Origin: Clostridia bacterium
Lineage (GTDB): Bacteria; Bacillota; Clostridia; Christensenellales; Aristaeellaceae
DNA: 40,891 nt
Reading direction: 5' to 3'
NCBI GenBank assembly: GCA_017459565.1
Contig: JAFUCP010000176.1
Location: forward strand, 1 to 40,891
Shown here: piece by piece, positions 25,156 to 33,028 of the stretch
Layout of the letters: each line of letters opens with the position of its first letter
Numbering within the stretch: the first letter of the stretch is position 1
The notes under the pieces: model-generated
The model's database searches: none
The model's input: the letters and a program-made list of their open reading frames with translations, nothing else
What the model was told of the DNA's origin: nothing
Program-made: the position numbers and the translations under genes

Positions 25156-25230
25156 GTCAGTTCTACAATATAACGTGGAAAACCATAGAATTTGGTGTAT
25201 TTCAAATACCACTGGGCAAACGCCCGGGCG
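25129..25230 (+). repeat. Two copies of a GGGCAA..CGCCCGGGCG hairpin motif
   Basis: Copy 1 (25129-25146) is GGGCAATTCGCCCGGGCG and copy 2 (25214-25230) is GGGCAAACGCCCGGGCG. Both contain the palindrome CGCCCGGGCG and can fold as GGGC-loop-GCCC. They are about 84 bases apart, the second ending 49 bases before the first biosynthetic gene. Confidence 0.6.
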
Positions 25231-25279
25231 GTCCGACGTGCGTGAACGGGACATTTTGAATACACGAAAGGTGAAATAG

Positions 25280-26731
25280 ATGTACAAGCGGACAGAACTC
25301 AGCTGGATGAAGCACCTGGATTTCATTCTGCTGGACGTTCTCAGCGCTCAGCTGGCGCTGGTGATCAGCTATTGGATACGTTTTGGCTTCGGCGAATGGG
25401 TGTACGCGAACCAGGATTACACGGAGCTTGCCGTGCTGGTGGCCCTGTTCTGCGTGCTGATCGCGGTGGCCTTTAACACCATGCACGACGTTCTGAAGCG
25501 GCGCAGGCTGGTGGAGTTCCGCCAGACGATGACCCAGTGCGTGATGGTGTTTGCTGTGCAGATCGTATTCCTGTTCTCCATCAAGGATTCTGAAAAGTTC
25601 TCCCGCGTGGTGCTGTGGTCCTCGCTGATCGGATATGTGATCATCGCTTCCGCGACGCGCGCGCTGTGGAAGCATTGGCTGCTCAAGCGCTACGCGGCGG
25701 AGGACAAGCATGTGCTGTTCCTGATCGCGGATTCGCAGACGGTGGAGTCGGTGCTGCGCCAGTTCCGGAGCTATCCGCTGGAGAACTTCAGCATCTGCGG
25801 CATCGTGCTTGTGGACCGGGACGCGAAGGGCGAGGTGATCGAAGGCGTCCAGGTGGTAACCAATCTGGACGAGGCCGCCCACTATATCTGCCGGGAATGG
25901 ATCGACGAGGTCTTTATCAGCGTCTCCGACGCCACGCCCAGGCCCAACGAGCTGATCGCCCGGTGCGAGGAGATGGGTGTCACCATCCATTTGCAGATGC
26001 TCTCCCTGGGCACCGGCAAGGGCAAGCAGTTCGTTGAAAAGATTGCCAGCATCACCGTGATGACCAGCAGCATGAACATCGCCGGGCCGGTGCAGCTGAT
26101 GATCAAGCGCGTCATCGATATTTTCGGTGGCCTGCTTTTGAGCGTGCTGGCGCTGCTGGCCATCGCCGTCTTCGGACCGGCGATCAAGCGCGCCTCCCCG
26201 GGGCCGATTCTTTACAAACAGGAGCGCATCGGCCAGAACGGGCGAAAGTTCAGGATGTATAAGATTCGCAGCATGTACCTGGACGCCGACGCGCGCAAGC
26301 AGGAGCTGATGGACCAGAATATCATCTCCGACGGCATGATGTTCAAGATGGACTTCGACCCGCGCATCATCGGCAACCGCGTGCTGGAGGACGGCACGCG
26401 CAAGCGCGGCGTGGGCGACTTCATTCGCAGATGGAGCATTGACGAGTTCCCCCAGGGCCTGAACCTGCTCAAGGGCGATATGAGCCTGGTGGGTACCCGC
26501 CCGCCGACGGTGGACGAATGGGAACGCTATGAATTCCACCATCGGGCGAGGCTGGCCATGAAACCCGGCATCACCGGCATGTGGCAGGTGCAGGGCCGCA
26601 ACAAGATCACGAACTTCGAGGAAATCACCCGCCTGGACACGGATTACATCGCCAACTGGGATATCGGACTGGACATTAGGATACTGTTCAAGACGATTGT
26701 GGTGGTTTTACAGCGCAAGGGCGCGATGTAG
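25280..26731 (+). CDS. Polyprenyl-phosphate hexose-1-phosphate transferase (WbaP/WcaJ type)
   Basis: 483 residues. Four to five N-terminal membrane helices, a nucleotide-binding-like CoA_binding_3 middle (about 145-260), one more membrane helix (about 275-300) and the C-terminal bacterial sugar transferase domain. The last carries SPGPILYKQERIGQNGRKF, KIRSMYLDAD, the RRWSIDEFPQ catalytic acid region, GDMSLVGTRPP and KPGITGMWQVQGRN. It starts glycan assembly by moving a hexose-1-phosphate from UDP-hexose to undecaprenyl phosphate at the membrane. AAGGTGA precedes the ATG. It is the first enzyme gene after loaP. Glucose or galactose is likely, but not readable from sequence. Confidence 0.93.
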   Translation: MYKRTELSWMKHLDFILLDVLSAQLALVISYWIRFGFGEWVYANQDYTELAVLVALFCVLIAVAFNTMHDVLKRRRLVEFRQTMTQCVMVFAVQIVFLFSIKDSEKFSRVVLWSSLIGYVIIASATRALWKHWLLKRYAAEDKHVLFLIADSQTVESVLRQFRSYPLENFSICGIVLVDRDAKGEVIEGVQVVTNLDEAAHYICREWIDEVFISVSDATPRPNELIARCEEMGVTIHLQMLSLGTGKGKQFVEKIASITVMTSSMNIAGPVQLMIKRVIDIFGGLLLSVLALLAIAVFGPAIKRASPGPILYKQERIGQNGRKFRMYKIRSMYLDADARKQELMDQNIISDGMMFKMDFDPRIIGNRVLEDGTRKRGVGDFIRRWSIDEFPQGLNLLKGDMSLVGTRPPTVDEWERYEFHHRARLAMKPGITGMWQVQGRNKITNFEEITRLDTDYIANWDIGLDIRILFKTIVVVLQRKGAM

Positions 26732-26740
26732 CATGAATAA

Positions 26741-27871
26741 ATGAACAGAATACTGCATGTTTCAAAGTACTATTTTCCCTTTAACGGTGGTACCGAGAAG
26801 ATTGCCGCAAACTGCGTCAGGGCGCTGTCGGAGGACTGTGAGCAGAAAGTCATCTGCTTCAACCATGAGCCCGGGACGCGCACGGATACCGTGGACGGTG
26901 TCGAAGTCGTCCGCGTCGGCTGCTTTGCCAAGGTGGCTTCCCAATCGCTGTCGTTCGGCTACGGCCGACAGCTCAGGAAGCTGATGCGCGATTTCAAGCC
27001 GGATATCGTTATCTTTCATTATCCGAATCCGTTTGTGGCCCACTTCCTGCTCCGCTGCCTGCCTTCGCGGGCGAAGCTGGTCGTATACTGGCATCTGGAT
27101 ATCGTGCGTCAGAAGCTGCTCAGAAAGCTGTTCAAGCCGCAGAACTACCGCCTGGTCAGGCGATCGGATGTCATGATTGCCACCAGCGCGGCCTATGCAA
27201 AGGGCAGCTACTGGTTGAATCTGGCGGGGGAAAAGTGCAGAGTCATTCCCAACTGCATCGATGTCGAGCGTCTGTCGGTATCTGAAAGGTCGAAGCAGAT
27301 CGCTTCCCGCGTGCGCACGGAAAACGTCGGCAGGACGATTTGCTTTGCCGTGGGCAGGCATACCCAGTACAAGGGCTATGTCCACTTGATTCGCGCGGCC
27401 GGATATCTGGACGACGGCTTCAGGATCTACCTGGCGGGCGAGGGGGAGGACACCCCGGGCCTGAAGCGCATGGCGGAGGGAGACGGGAAGATATGCTTCC
27501 TGGGCAGGGTCGACGACGACACTCTCAAGGGCTATCTGATGGCCATGGACGTGTTCTGCTTTCCCTCGGTCACGAAGAATGAAGCCTTCGGCGTGGCGCT
27601 TGCCGAAGCCATGTACTTCGGCAAGCCCGCCGTGACCTTCACCATCCCGGATTCCGGCGTCAACTATGTGTGCCTGGACGGGGAGGACGGCATCGAGGCG
27701 CCCAACGGGGACGCGCGGGCCTATGCAGAAGCCATCCGCAGGCTGGCGCGGGACGACGGGCTGCGCAGACGTATGGGCGAAAACGCCAGGCGCAGGGTGG
27801 AGCAATACTTTCTCTATGATCAGTTCCGCCATGAGATACGCGACCTCGTGGCGGGCCTGCTTAAAGCATAA
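26741..27871 (+). CDS. GT4-family glycosyltransferase
   Basis: 376 residues with the GT-B fold of family 4. The N-terminal HVSKYYFPFNGGTEKIAANC holds the glycine-rich acceptor loop. The donor half has FAVGRHTQYKGYVHLIRAA and the E-x7-E signature in TKNEAFGVALAEAMYFGKP. It adds a sugar from a nucleotide donor to the lipid-linked glycan on the cytoplasmic side; an alpha-mannosyl- or rhamnosyltransferase role would fit the locus but is inference. There is no Shine-Dalgarno. A four-codon frame (ATG AAT AAA TGA, 26733-26744) overlaps its start as ATGA, hinting at reinitiation from the upstream gene. Confidence 0.9.
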   Translation: MNRILHVSKYYFPFNGGTEKIAANCVRALSEDCEQKVICFNHEPGTRTDTVDGVEVVRVGCFAKVASQSLSFGYGRQLRKLMRDFKPDIVIFHYPNPFVAHFLLRCLPSRAKLVVYWHLDIVRQKLLRKLFKPQNYRLVRRSDVMIATSAAYAKGSYWLNLAGEKCRVIPNCIDVERLSVSERSKQIASRVRTENVGRTICFAVGRHTQYKGYVHLIRAAGYLDDGFRIYLAGEGEDTPGLKRMAEGDGKICFLGRVDDDTLKGYLMAMDVFCFPSVTKNEAFGVALAEAMYFGKPAVTFTIPDSGVNYVCLDGEDGIEAPNGDARAYAEAIRRLARDDGLRRRMGENARRRVEQYFLYDQFRHEIRDLVAGLLKA

Positions 27872-27907
27872 GGACCCTCGAAACATGGACAAGGAGACGG
27901 CGAAGCC

Positions 27908-28999
27908 TTGAAGGTCATACAGATAGTCACCAACCTCAATGTCGGCGACGCGATTGGCAACGACATACTCGCCATTGACGAGACGCTGTCCGAAGCGGGC
28001 TATGACAGCCGGATCATGTCGCTGACGATTCATGAACAGCTTTCGCATCGCGCTTCGAATGTGGATTTTACCGCCATCCAGCCGGATGACCTGGTCATCT
28101 TTCACAAGGCGACGGGGGACTCCTTCGGCAATTGCGCCGCTTCCCTGAAATGCGTCAAGGGCATCATTTACCACAACATCACGCCGCCAAGGTTTTTCCT
28201 GGGCTACGACAATGTGATGGCCTGGAACCTGTGGCGCGGCAGGAACCAGCTGAAAAAGCTGGCGGGGATTATGGACTTCGGCTGGGGCGATTCCACCTAC
28301 AACTGCCAGGAGCTGGCCCGGGCGGGCTTTGCGAAGGAAAAGCTGGCCGTGCTGCCGATTCTGTTTCCCAAGGGGGACGCGCAGGCGCTGCCTGACGCGG
28401 CCACCGTGAAGCAGCTGAAGACCCGCAAGGGCGCGCGGCTGTTGTTCATCGGGCGCGTCGCCTCCAACAAAAAGCACGAGGACCTCATCAAGCTCTATTG
28501 CCATTACCTCAGGGACGTGGACCCCGACGCGACACTGTACCTGGTGGGCTCCTGGGCCGGCTTTGAGAAGTATTACGCCAAGCTCAAGGGCTTCGCGGCG
28601 GATATCGGGCTGAGGGACGACCAGGTGGTTTTCACCGGCCGCGTCAGCGAGGAGGAAAAGGCGGCTTATCTGAGCTGTGCGGACGTTTATGTCTGCATGA
28701 GCGAGCATGAGGGCTTCTGCGTGCCGCTGCTGGAGGCCATGCACCGGGATGTGCCCGTCGCGGCCTACGCCTCCTCCGCGGTGCCCGAGACGCTGGGGGA
28801 CAACGGGCTGCTGTTCGCCCGGAAGGACTACCCCGAAATCGCGCGGCAGATCGGACGGGTCTGCCGGGACGGGGCGTTCAGGCGGCAGGTCATCGAGCGG
28901 CAGCGCGCCAGCGTGGCGCGCTTTGACGGCGACAGGACCCGCGCCCGGCTGCTGGAGCTGGTTGGGCGCGTGACGGAGGACGGGAGAGCGAAGGGATGA
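27908..28999 (+). CDS. GT4-family glycosyltransferase (TTG start)
   Basis: 363 residues, GT-B fold: LLFIGRVASNKKHEDLIKLY in the donor half and VCMSEHEGFCVPLLEAMH as the E-x7-E site. The TTG at 27908 is chosen because AAGGAGA (27891-27897) lies ten bases upstream and because the first residues (KVIQIVTNLNVGDAIGNDIL) align with the start of the related enzyme at 35374 (RIIQVLTTIAFGDAVSNDVL). The stop of an eight-codon frame (27885-27911) overlaps this TTG. Its own stop overlaps the next small gene as ATGA. The pair of related enzymes may add the same sugar in different linkages; the sugar is unknown. Confidence 0.9.
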   Translation: MKVIQIVTNLNVGDAIGNDILAIDETLSEAGYDSRIMSLTIHEQLSHRASNVDFTAIQPDDLVIFHKATGDSFGNCAASLKCVKGIIYHNITPPRFFLGYDNVMAWNLWRGRNQLKKLAGIMDFGWGDSTYNCQELARAGFAKEKLAVLPILFPKGDAQALPDAATVKQLKTRKGARLLFIGRVASNKKHEDLIKLYCHYLRDVDPDATLYLVGSWAGFEKYYAKLKGFAADIGLRDDQVVFTGRVSEEEKAAYLSCADVYVCMSEHEGFCVPLLEAMHRDVPVAAYASSAVPETLGDNGLLFARKDYPEIARQIGRVCRDGAFRRQVIERQRASVARFDGDRTRARLLELVGRVTEDGRAKG

Positions 29000-29151
29000 A
29001 GAACAGGACGTTAGAGGGCGAATTGCGGTTCAAGCCCCTGTGGCGCATACACAACGCGACATACCGCCGCTGCGTCAAGGGCTACACCGCGAAGCGGCTC
29101 AGGCGGTATATCCGCAAAATACAGAAGCTGATGGGCATGAAGCGAATGTGA
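28996..29151 (+). CDS. Small strongly basic protein, 51 residues
   Basis: ATG at 28996 overlaps the preceding glycosyltransferase stop (ATGA), and the frame runs to TGA at 29149-29151. The product starts MKNRTLEGELRFKPLWRIHN and ends with YTAKRLRRYIRKIQKLMGMK and two more residues, about one third Lys/Arg. No signal peptide, membrane helix or known motif is seen; the C-terminal half could form an amphipathic basic helix. It fills the gap before manC almost completely, which supports a real coupled gene. It might bind the membrane surface, RNA or a partner enzyme, but there is no direct evidence. Confidence 0.55.
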   Translation: MKNRTLEGELRFKPLWRIHNATYRRCVKGYTAKRLRRYIRKIQKLMGMKRM

Positions 29152-29182
29152 CCGGAGGACAAAAGCAGAACGGAGAATGGAC

Positions 29183-30253
29183 ATGAAGAAGACGGCACTG
29201 ATCATGGCGGGCGGGCGCGGAGAGCGCTTCTGGCCCCAGAGCAGGATGGACACGCCGAAGCAATTTCTCTCCCTGACCGGGGACGGGCGGACGATGATCC
29301 AGCTGACGGTGGACCGCATACGGTCTCTGGTGGATATCGAGGACGTGTTTATCGCAACCAATGAGAGCTACCGCAGGCTGGTGAAAGAGCAGCTGCCCCA
29401 GCTGCCGGAGGAGAATATCCTCTGTGAGCCTGTGGGCAGGAACACCGCGCCGTGCATCGGCCTGGGGGCGGAGTATATCGCCCGCAAGTACGGGGACGCG
29501 CTGATGCTGGTGCTGCCCAGCGACCACCTGATCAAGTATACCAAGATATTCTGCCAGTCCCTGGAGGATGCCTGCGCCGTGGCGGAGCAGGGCGACAATC
29601 TGGTCACGCTGGGAATCACGCCCAACAGCCCGGACACAGGCTACGGCTACATCAAGTTTAACCCGGATCAGATGGCGCTGCGCGCGTATTCGGTGGAGCG
29701 GTTCGTCGAAAAACCGGATCTGGAAACCGCAAAGGGATATCTGGCATCCCACGAATACCTGTGGAACAGCGGAATGTTCATCTGGAAGACCTCTGCGATC
29801 CTCAAAAACATGCAGCGCTACCTGCCGGAGATGTACGAGGGCCTGGAGCGCATCCGCGAGGCCGTGGGTACGCCCCGGCAGCAACAAGTGCTGGAGGATG
29901 AGTTCCGGTCCTTCAAGTCGGTTTCCATTGACTACGGCGTGATGGAGAAGGCGAAGGGCATCTACTGCGTCGCCGGAAACTTCGGCTGGGACGACGTGGG
30001 CTCCTGGCTGGCGGTGGGCCGCATCCGCAAAACCAACGAATTCGGCAACGTGGTCAACGGCAACGTGGTGACGATCGATACCCGGAATTCGATCATACAG
30101 GGTGGCGAAAAGCTGATCGCCGCGGTGGGACTGAGGGATCTGGTGGTGGTTGATACCGACGACGCCATACTGATCTGCGAAAAGGACAGCGCCGGGGACA
30201 TCAAAAAGGTGCTGGAAAACCTCAGGATCTGCAACAAATATCAGTATCTGTAA
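29183..30253 (+). CDS. manC: Mannose-1-phosphate guanylyltransferase
   Basis: 356 residues, the short form without a phosphomannose isomerase domain. It makes GDP-mannose from GTP and mannose-1-phosphate. The nucleotide-binding signature is in IMAGGRGERFWPQSR near the N-terminus, followed by EPVGRNTAPCIGLGAEYIA, LPSDHLIK, the FVEKPD sugar-phosphate motif and YLWNSGMFIWK. The ATG at 29183 has GGAGA six bases upstream; the in-frame ATG at 29177 would touch that site. Its substrate would come from the phosphomannomutase at 10.9-12.3 kb, and its product feeds the gmd gene immediately downstream. Confidence 0.94.
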   Translation: MKKTALIMAGGRGERFWPQSRMDTPKQFLSLTGDGRTMIQLTVDRIRSLVDIEDVFIATNESYRRLVKEQLPQLPEENILCEPVGRNTAPCIGLGAEYIARKYGDALMLVLPSDHLIKYTKIFCQSLEDACAVAEQGDNLVTLGITPNSPDTGYGYIKFNPDQMALRAYSVERFVEKPDLETAKGYLASHEYLWNSGMFIWKTSAILKNMQRYLPEMYEGLERIREAVGTPRQQQVLEDEFRSFKSVSIDYGVMEKAKGIYCVAGNFGWDDVGSWLAVGRIRKTNEFGNVVNGNVVTIDTRNSIIQGGEKLIAAVGLRDLVVVDTDDAILICEKDSAGDIKKVLENLRICNKYQYL

Positions 30254-30300
30254 ACCAAGTATAACTAACCATCTACATCAAGGATTAAGGAGAAAGAATC

Positions 30301-31338
30301 ATGAAGAGGGCTTTGATCACCGGCATTACGGGACAGGACGGTTCCTATCTGGCTGAGCTGCTGCTCGAAAAGGGCTATGAGGTTCACGGCATCATCCGCC
30401 GCGCGAGCGTGTCCACCACCGCGCGCATCGACCACATCATTGACAGACTGATCATTCACGAGGGCGACCTGTCCGACTCTTCCAGCATCATCCGCATCGT
30501 ATTGCAGGTGAAGCCGGACGAAATCTATAACCTGGCGGCCCAGAGCCACGTGGGCGTGAGCTTCGAGGCGGCGGAATACACCGGCGACGTGGACGCGCTG
30601 GGCGTGCTGCGCATCCTGGAGGCGGTCCACATCGCGGGTCTGGACAAGACATGCCGCGTGTATCAGGCGTCCACCTCCGAGCTTTACGGCAAGGTGGAGG
30701 AGTGCCCCCAGAGCGAGACGACGCCCTTCCACCCTTACAGCCCCTATGCGGTGGCCAAGCAGTATGGCTTCTGGATGATCAAGGAGTACCGCGAGGCCTA
30801 CGGCATCTTCGCCTGCAACGGCATCCTGTTCAACCATGAGTCCGAGCGCCGCGGCGATAACTTTGTCACCCGCAAGATCACCCTGGCGGCGGGCCGCATC
30901 GCCTGTGGGCTGCAGGACCACCTGGAGCTGGGCAACCTGGATTCCCTGCGTGACTGGGGCTATGCCAAGGATTACGTTGAATGTATGTGGCTGATCCTCC
31001 AGCAGGACGAGCCGGACGACTATGTCATTGCCACGGGCGTGCAGCACACCGTGCGAGAGTTCACCACGCTGGCCTTTGCCCATGACGGCATCGAGCTGGA
31101 ATGGAAGGGCGAGGGCCTGGACGAGAAGGGCTATGACAAAAAGACCGGCAGGATGGTGGTCTGCGTCAACCCGAAGTGGTACCGTCCCACGGACGTTGTG
31201 AACCTGTGGGGCAATCCTGCCAAGGCCCGCACGAAGCTGGGCTGGAATCCCCAGAAGACCAGTTATGAGCAGCTGTGCGCCATCATGGCCGAGCATGATC
31301 TCCAAAAGGCGCGGCGCGAGGCGGAGGCAAAGGCATGA
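30301..31338 (+). CDS. gmd: GDP-mannose 4,6-dehydratase
   Basis: 345 residues of the extended SDR family, normal for Gmd. It converts GDP-D-mannose to GDP-4-keto-6-deoxy-D-mannose with bound NADP+. [20 protein letters not shown] is the Gmd-type dinucleotide loop, STSELYG (124-130) carries the active-site Ser/Thr and Glu, and YAVAK (149-153) the catalytic Tyr/Lys. [17 protein letters not shown] and [16 protein letters not shown] are also family hallmarks. AAGGAGA lies seven bases before the ATG. The stop overlaps the rmd start as ATGA, so the two pathway steps are translationally coupled. Confidence 0.96.
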   Translation: MKRALITGITGQDGSYLAELLLEKGYEVHGIIRRASVSTTARIDHIIDRLIIHEGDLSDSSSIIRIVLQVKPDEIYNLAAQSHVGVSFEAAEYTGDVDALGVLRILEAVHIAGLDKTCRVYQASTSELYGKVEECPQSETTPFHPYSPYAVAKQYGFWMIKEYREAYGIFACNGILFNHESERRGDNFVTRKITLAAGRIACGLQDHLELGNLDSLRDWGYAKDYVECMWLILQQDEPDDYVIATGVQHTVREFTTLAFAHDGIELEWKGEGLDEKGYDKKTGRMVVCVNPKWYRPTDVVNLWGNPAKARTKLGWNPQKTSYEQLCAIMAEHDLQKARREAEAKA

Positions 31339-32255
31339 AAGCGCTGATTACGGGCAGCCTGGGCTTTGTCGGCAGCTATCTGCGCGCAGAGCTTGAGCAG
31401 CATGGCTATGAGGTCGTCGGGCTGGATATCCGGCCCGGTGATCGCACGCTGCAGGTGGACCTGATGGACGCGGACCAGATTTGCAAGATCGTAGCCGCCG
31501 AGCGCCCGGACGCCATCTTTCACCTTGCGGCCCAGGCGGACGTGGGCAGGTCCTGGAAGGCCCCGCAGCTGACGATGCAGCTGAATGTCGTCGCCTCCAT
31601 CAACCTGCTGGAGGCCGTGCGCGCCGTGGACGCAAAGGACATCCGCGTGGTCATTGTGGGCTCGTCTGATCAGTATGGCAACCTGGGCGCGGCGGGCGCC
31701 GATGTCGTCGAGGACATGGATTTGAAGCCCCAGACGCCCTATGCCATCTCCAAGCGGGCTCAGGAGGAGATGGCAAAGCTCTACGCGCGCAGCTATGGCA
31801 TGAACATCTGCATGACGCGCTCCTTCAATCACGGCGGCGCGGGCCAGCGCACGGGGTTCATGATCCCGGACTTCGCATCGGGCATCGTGAAGGTGGAGCG
31901 AGGCCGGGCAGAGGCGCTGAGCGTCGGCAACCTCACCTCCCGCCGGGACTTCTCCCACGTCAGGGACGTGGTGCGTGCCTACAGGCTGATCGCCGAAAAG
32001 GGGCGCTCCGGCGAGGTATACAACGTGGGCTCCGGGCGGACCTACAGCGCCCGGGAGGTGCTGGACGCGCTGTGTTCCATGGCGAAGTGCGATATCCCCG
32101 TCAGGCAGGACGCGGCCAGGATGCGCCCCAGCGACACGCCTGTCATATGCTGCAACCACGGCAAGCTGACAAGGGACACCGGCTGGGAGCCTGAAATCGG
32201 CATGGAACAAATACTGAAGGATACCCTTGAGTATTACAGGAGTATAGACGGATGA
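31335..32255 (+). CDS. rmd: GDP-6-deoxy-D-mannose reductase (GDP-D-rhamnose synthesis)
   Basis: 306 residues, SDR family: [11 protein letters not shown] dinucleotide loop, VGSSDQYG active-site serines (110-111) and catalytic YAISK (Y136, K140). The segment [20 protein letters not shown] is characteristic of Rmd, which reduces GDP-4-keto-6-deoxymannose to GDP-D-rhamnose. A fucose synthase (epimerase/reductase) would be the alternative; the sequence style and length favour Rmd. Rmd was first characterised in a Bacillota S-layer glycan pathway. Start and stop codons overlap gmd and the exporter permease gene by ATGA, so the three genes are tightly coupled. Confidence 0.88.
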   Translation: MKALITGSLGFVGSYLRAELEQHGYEVVGLDIRPGDRTLQVDLMDADQICKIVAAERPDAIFHLAAQADVGRSWKAPQLTMQLNVVASINLLEAVRAVDAKDIRVVIVGSSDQYGNLGAAGADVVEDMDLKPQTPYAISKRAQEEMAKLYARSYGMNICMTRSFNHGGAGQRTGFMIPDFASGIVKVERGRAEALSVGNLTSRRDFSHVRDVVRAYRLIAEKGRSGEVYNVGSGRTYSAREVLDALCSMAKCDIPVRQDAARMRPSDTPVICCNHGKLTRDTGWEPEIGMEQILKDTLEYYRSIDG

Positions 32256-33028
32256 TCAATCAAATCAAAGAAATCTACAGATACCGCGAAATGATTTGGA
32301 TGCTTGTGCGGCGGGACCTGCGCGGGCGCTACAAAAGCTCGGTGCTGGGCTTTTTGTGGACATTTCTGAACCCGCTCTTGCAGCTGGGCGTGTATACCAT
32401 CGTGTTTTCCGTCATCATGCGTTCGGATATCGAAAAGTACTATCTGTTTTTGTTTATCGCGTTGATACCGTGGATGTTCTTTTCGACCTCCGTGCAGGGC
32501 GGAACGACCTGTGTGCTGTCGCAAAAGGACATGGTCACCAAGATACACTTTCCGCGCCAGGTGCTGCCCATCGCGCATGTGACCACATGCTTTGTGAACA
32601 TGCTGCTGTGCTTCATCGTGGTGTTTCTGGTGTGCGGCTTTGGCATCGGCCTGAATTTCGCAGTGCTGCCCTTCCTGATTCCCATTATGCTTACGGAGTA
32701 CCTGCTGGCGCTGGGACTGTGCTTCATCGTCTCCGGCGCGACCATTTATTTCAGGGACCTGGAGCATATCATGGGCATCTTCGTCATGCTGTGGCAGTTT
32801 TTGACGCCGGTCATGTACGCTGTGGAGCAGGTTCCGGAAGAGATCCGGCCGGTCTTTATGATGAATCCCATGACCTCGATCATCATGTGCTACAGGGATG
32901 TATTGTACTACAAGCAGGTTCCTCAGCTACAGAATCTGCTGCTGTCGCTGGCGCTTGGCATACTGTTCCTGCTGTTGGGATGGTTCCTGTTTGATAAATT
33001 ACAGAGACGTTTTGCGGAGGAACTGTGA
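32252..33028 (+). CDS. wzm: ABC-2 type polysaccharide exporter permease (Wzm-like)
   Basis: 258 residues with six predicted membrane helices. The N-terminal cytoplasmic helix carries WMLVRRDLRGRYKSSVLGFLW, typical of TagG/Wzm/KpsM-like permeases. The conserved PGxxPWMFFS-like area appears as IALIPWMFFSTSVQGG, and the C-terminal loop as FLTPVMYAVEQVPEEIRP. With the ATPase encoded next it would move a completed, lipid-linked polysaccharide from the cytoplasmic to the outer face of the membrane. Start overlaps rmd (ATGA); the stop shares one base with the ATPase ATG. Confidence 0.93.
   Translation: MINQIKEIYRYREMIWMLVRRDLRGRYKSSVLGFLWTFLNPLLQLGVYTIVFSVIMRSDIEKYYLFLFIALIPWMFFSTSVQGGTTCVLSQKDMVTKIHFPRQVLPIAHVTTCFVNMLLCFIVVFLVCGFGIGLNFAVLPFLIPIMLTEYLLALGLCFIVSGATIYFRDLEHIMGIFVMLWQFLTPVMYAVEQVPEEIRPVFMMNPMTSIIMCYRDVLYYKQVPQLQNLLLSLALGILFLLLGWFLFDKLQRRFAEEL

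Larger units (their letters stand above)
25004..25279 (+). promoter_or_regulatory. 276-bp leader between loaP and the glycan genes
   Basis: No convincing gene: a 79-codon frame from 25040 lacks a proper ribosome binding site and family features. The region holds the large hairpin at 25116-25152, a repeated palindromic motif (25129-25146 and 25214-25230), and an imperfect stem around 25192-25212 (TGG..TATT/AATACCA). A weak promoter-like pair (TTGCCT 25148, TATAAC 25169, 15-bp spacer) overlaps the hairpin. This is where a LoaP recognition site and LoaP-sensitive terminator would be expected. Confidence 0.6.

Noticed and set aside
25148..25174. Separate promoter for the glycan operon after loaP
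   Set aside because: The -35-like TTGCCT and TATAAC have a 15-bp spacer and the -35 lies inside the terminator-like hairpin; too weak to call without transcript data.
25040..25279. 79-codon frame between loaP and the sugar transferase
   Set aside because: No proper ribosome binding site, no family features, and it coincides with strong RNA hairpins.
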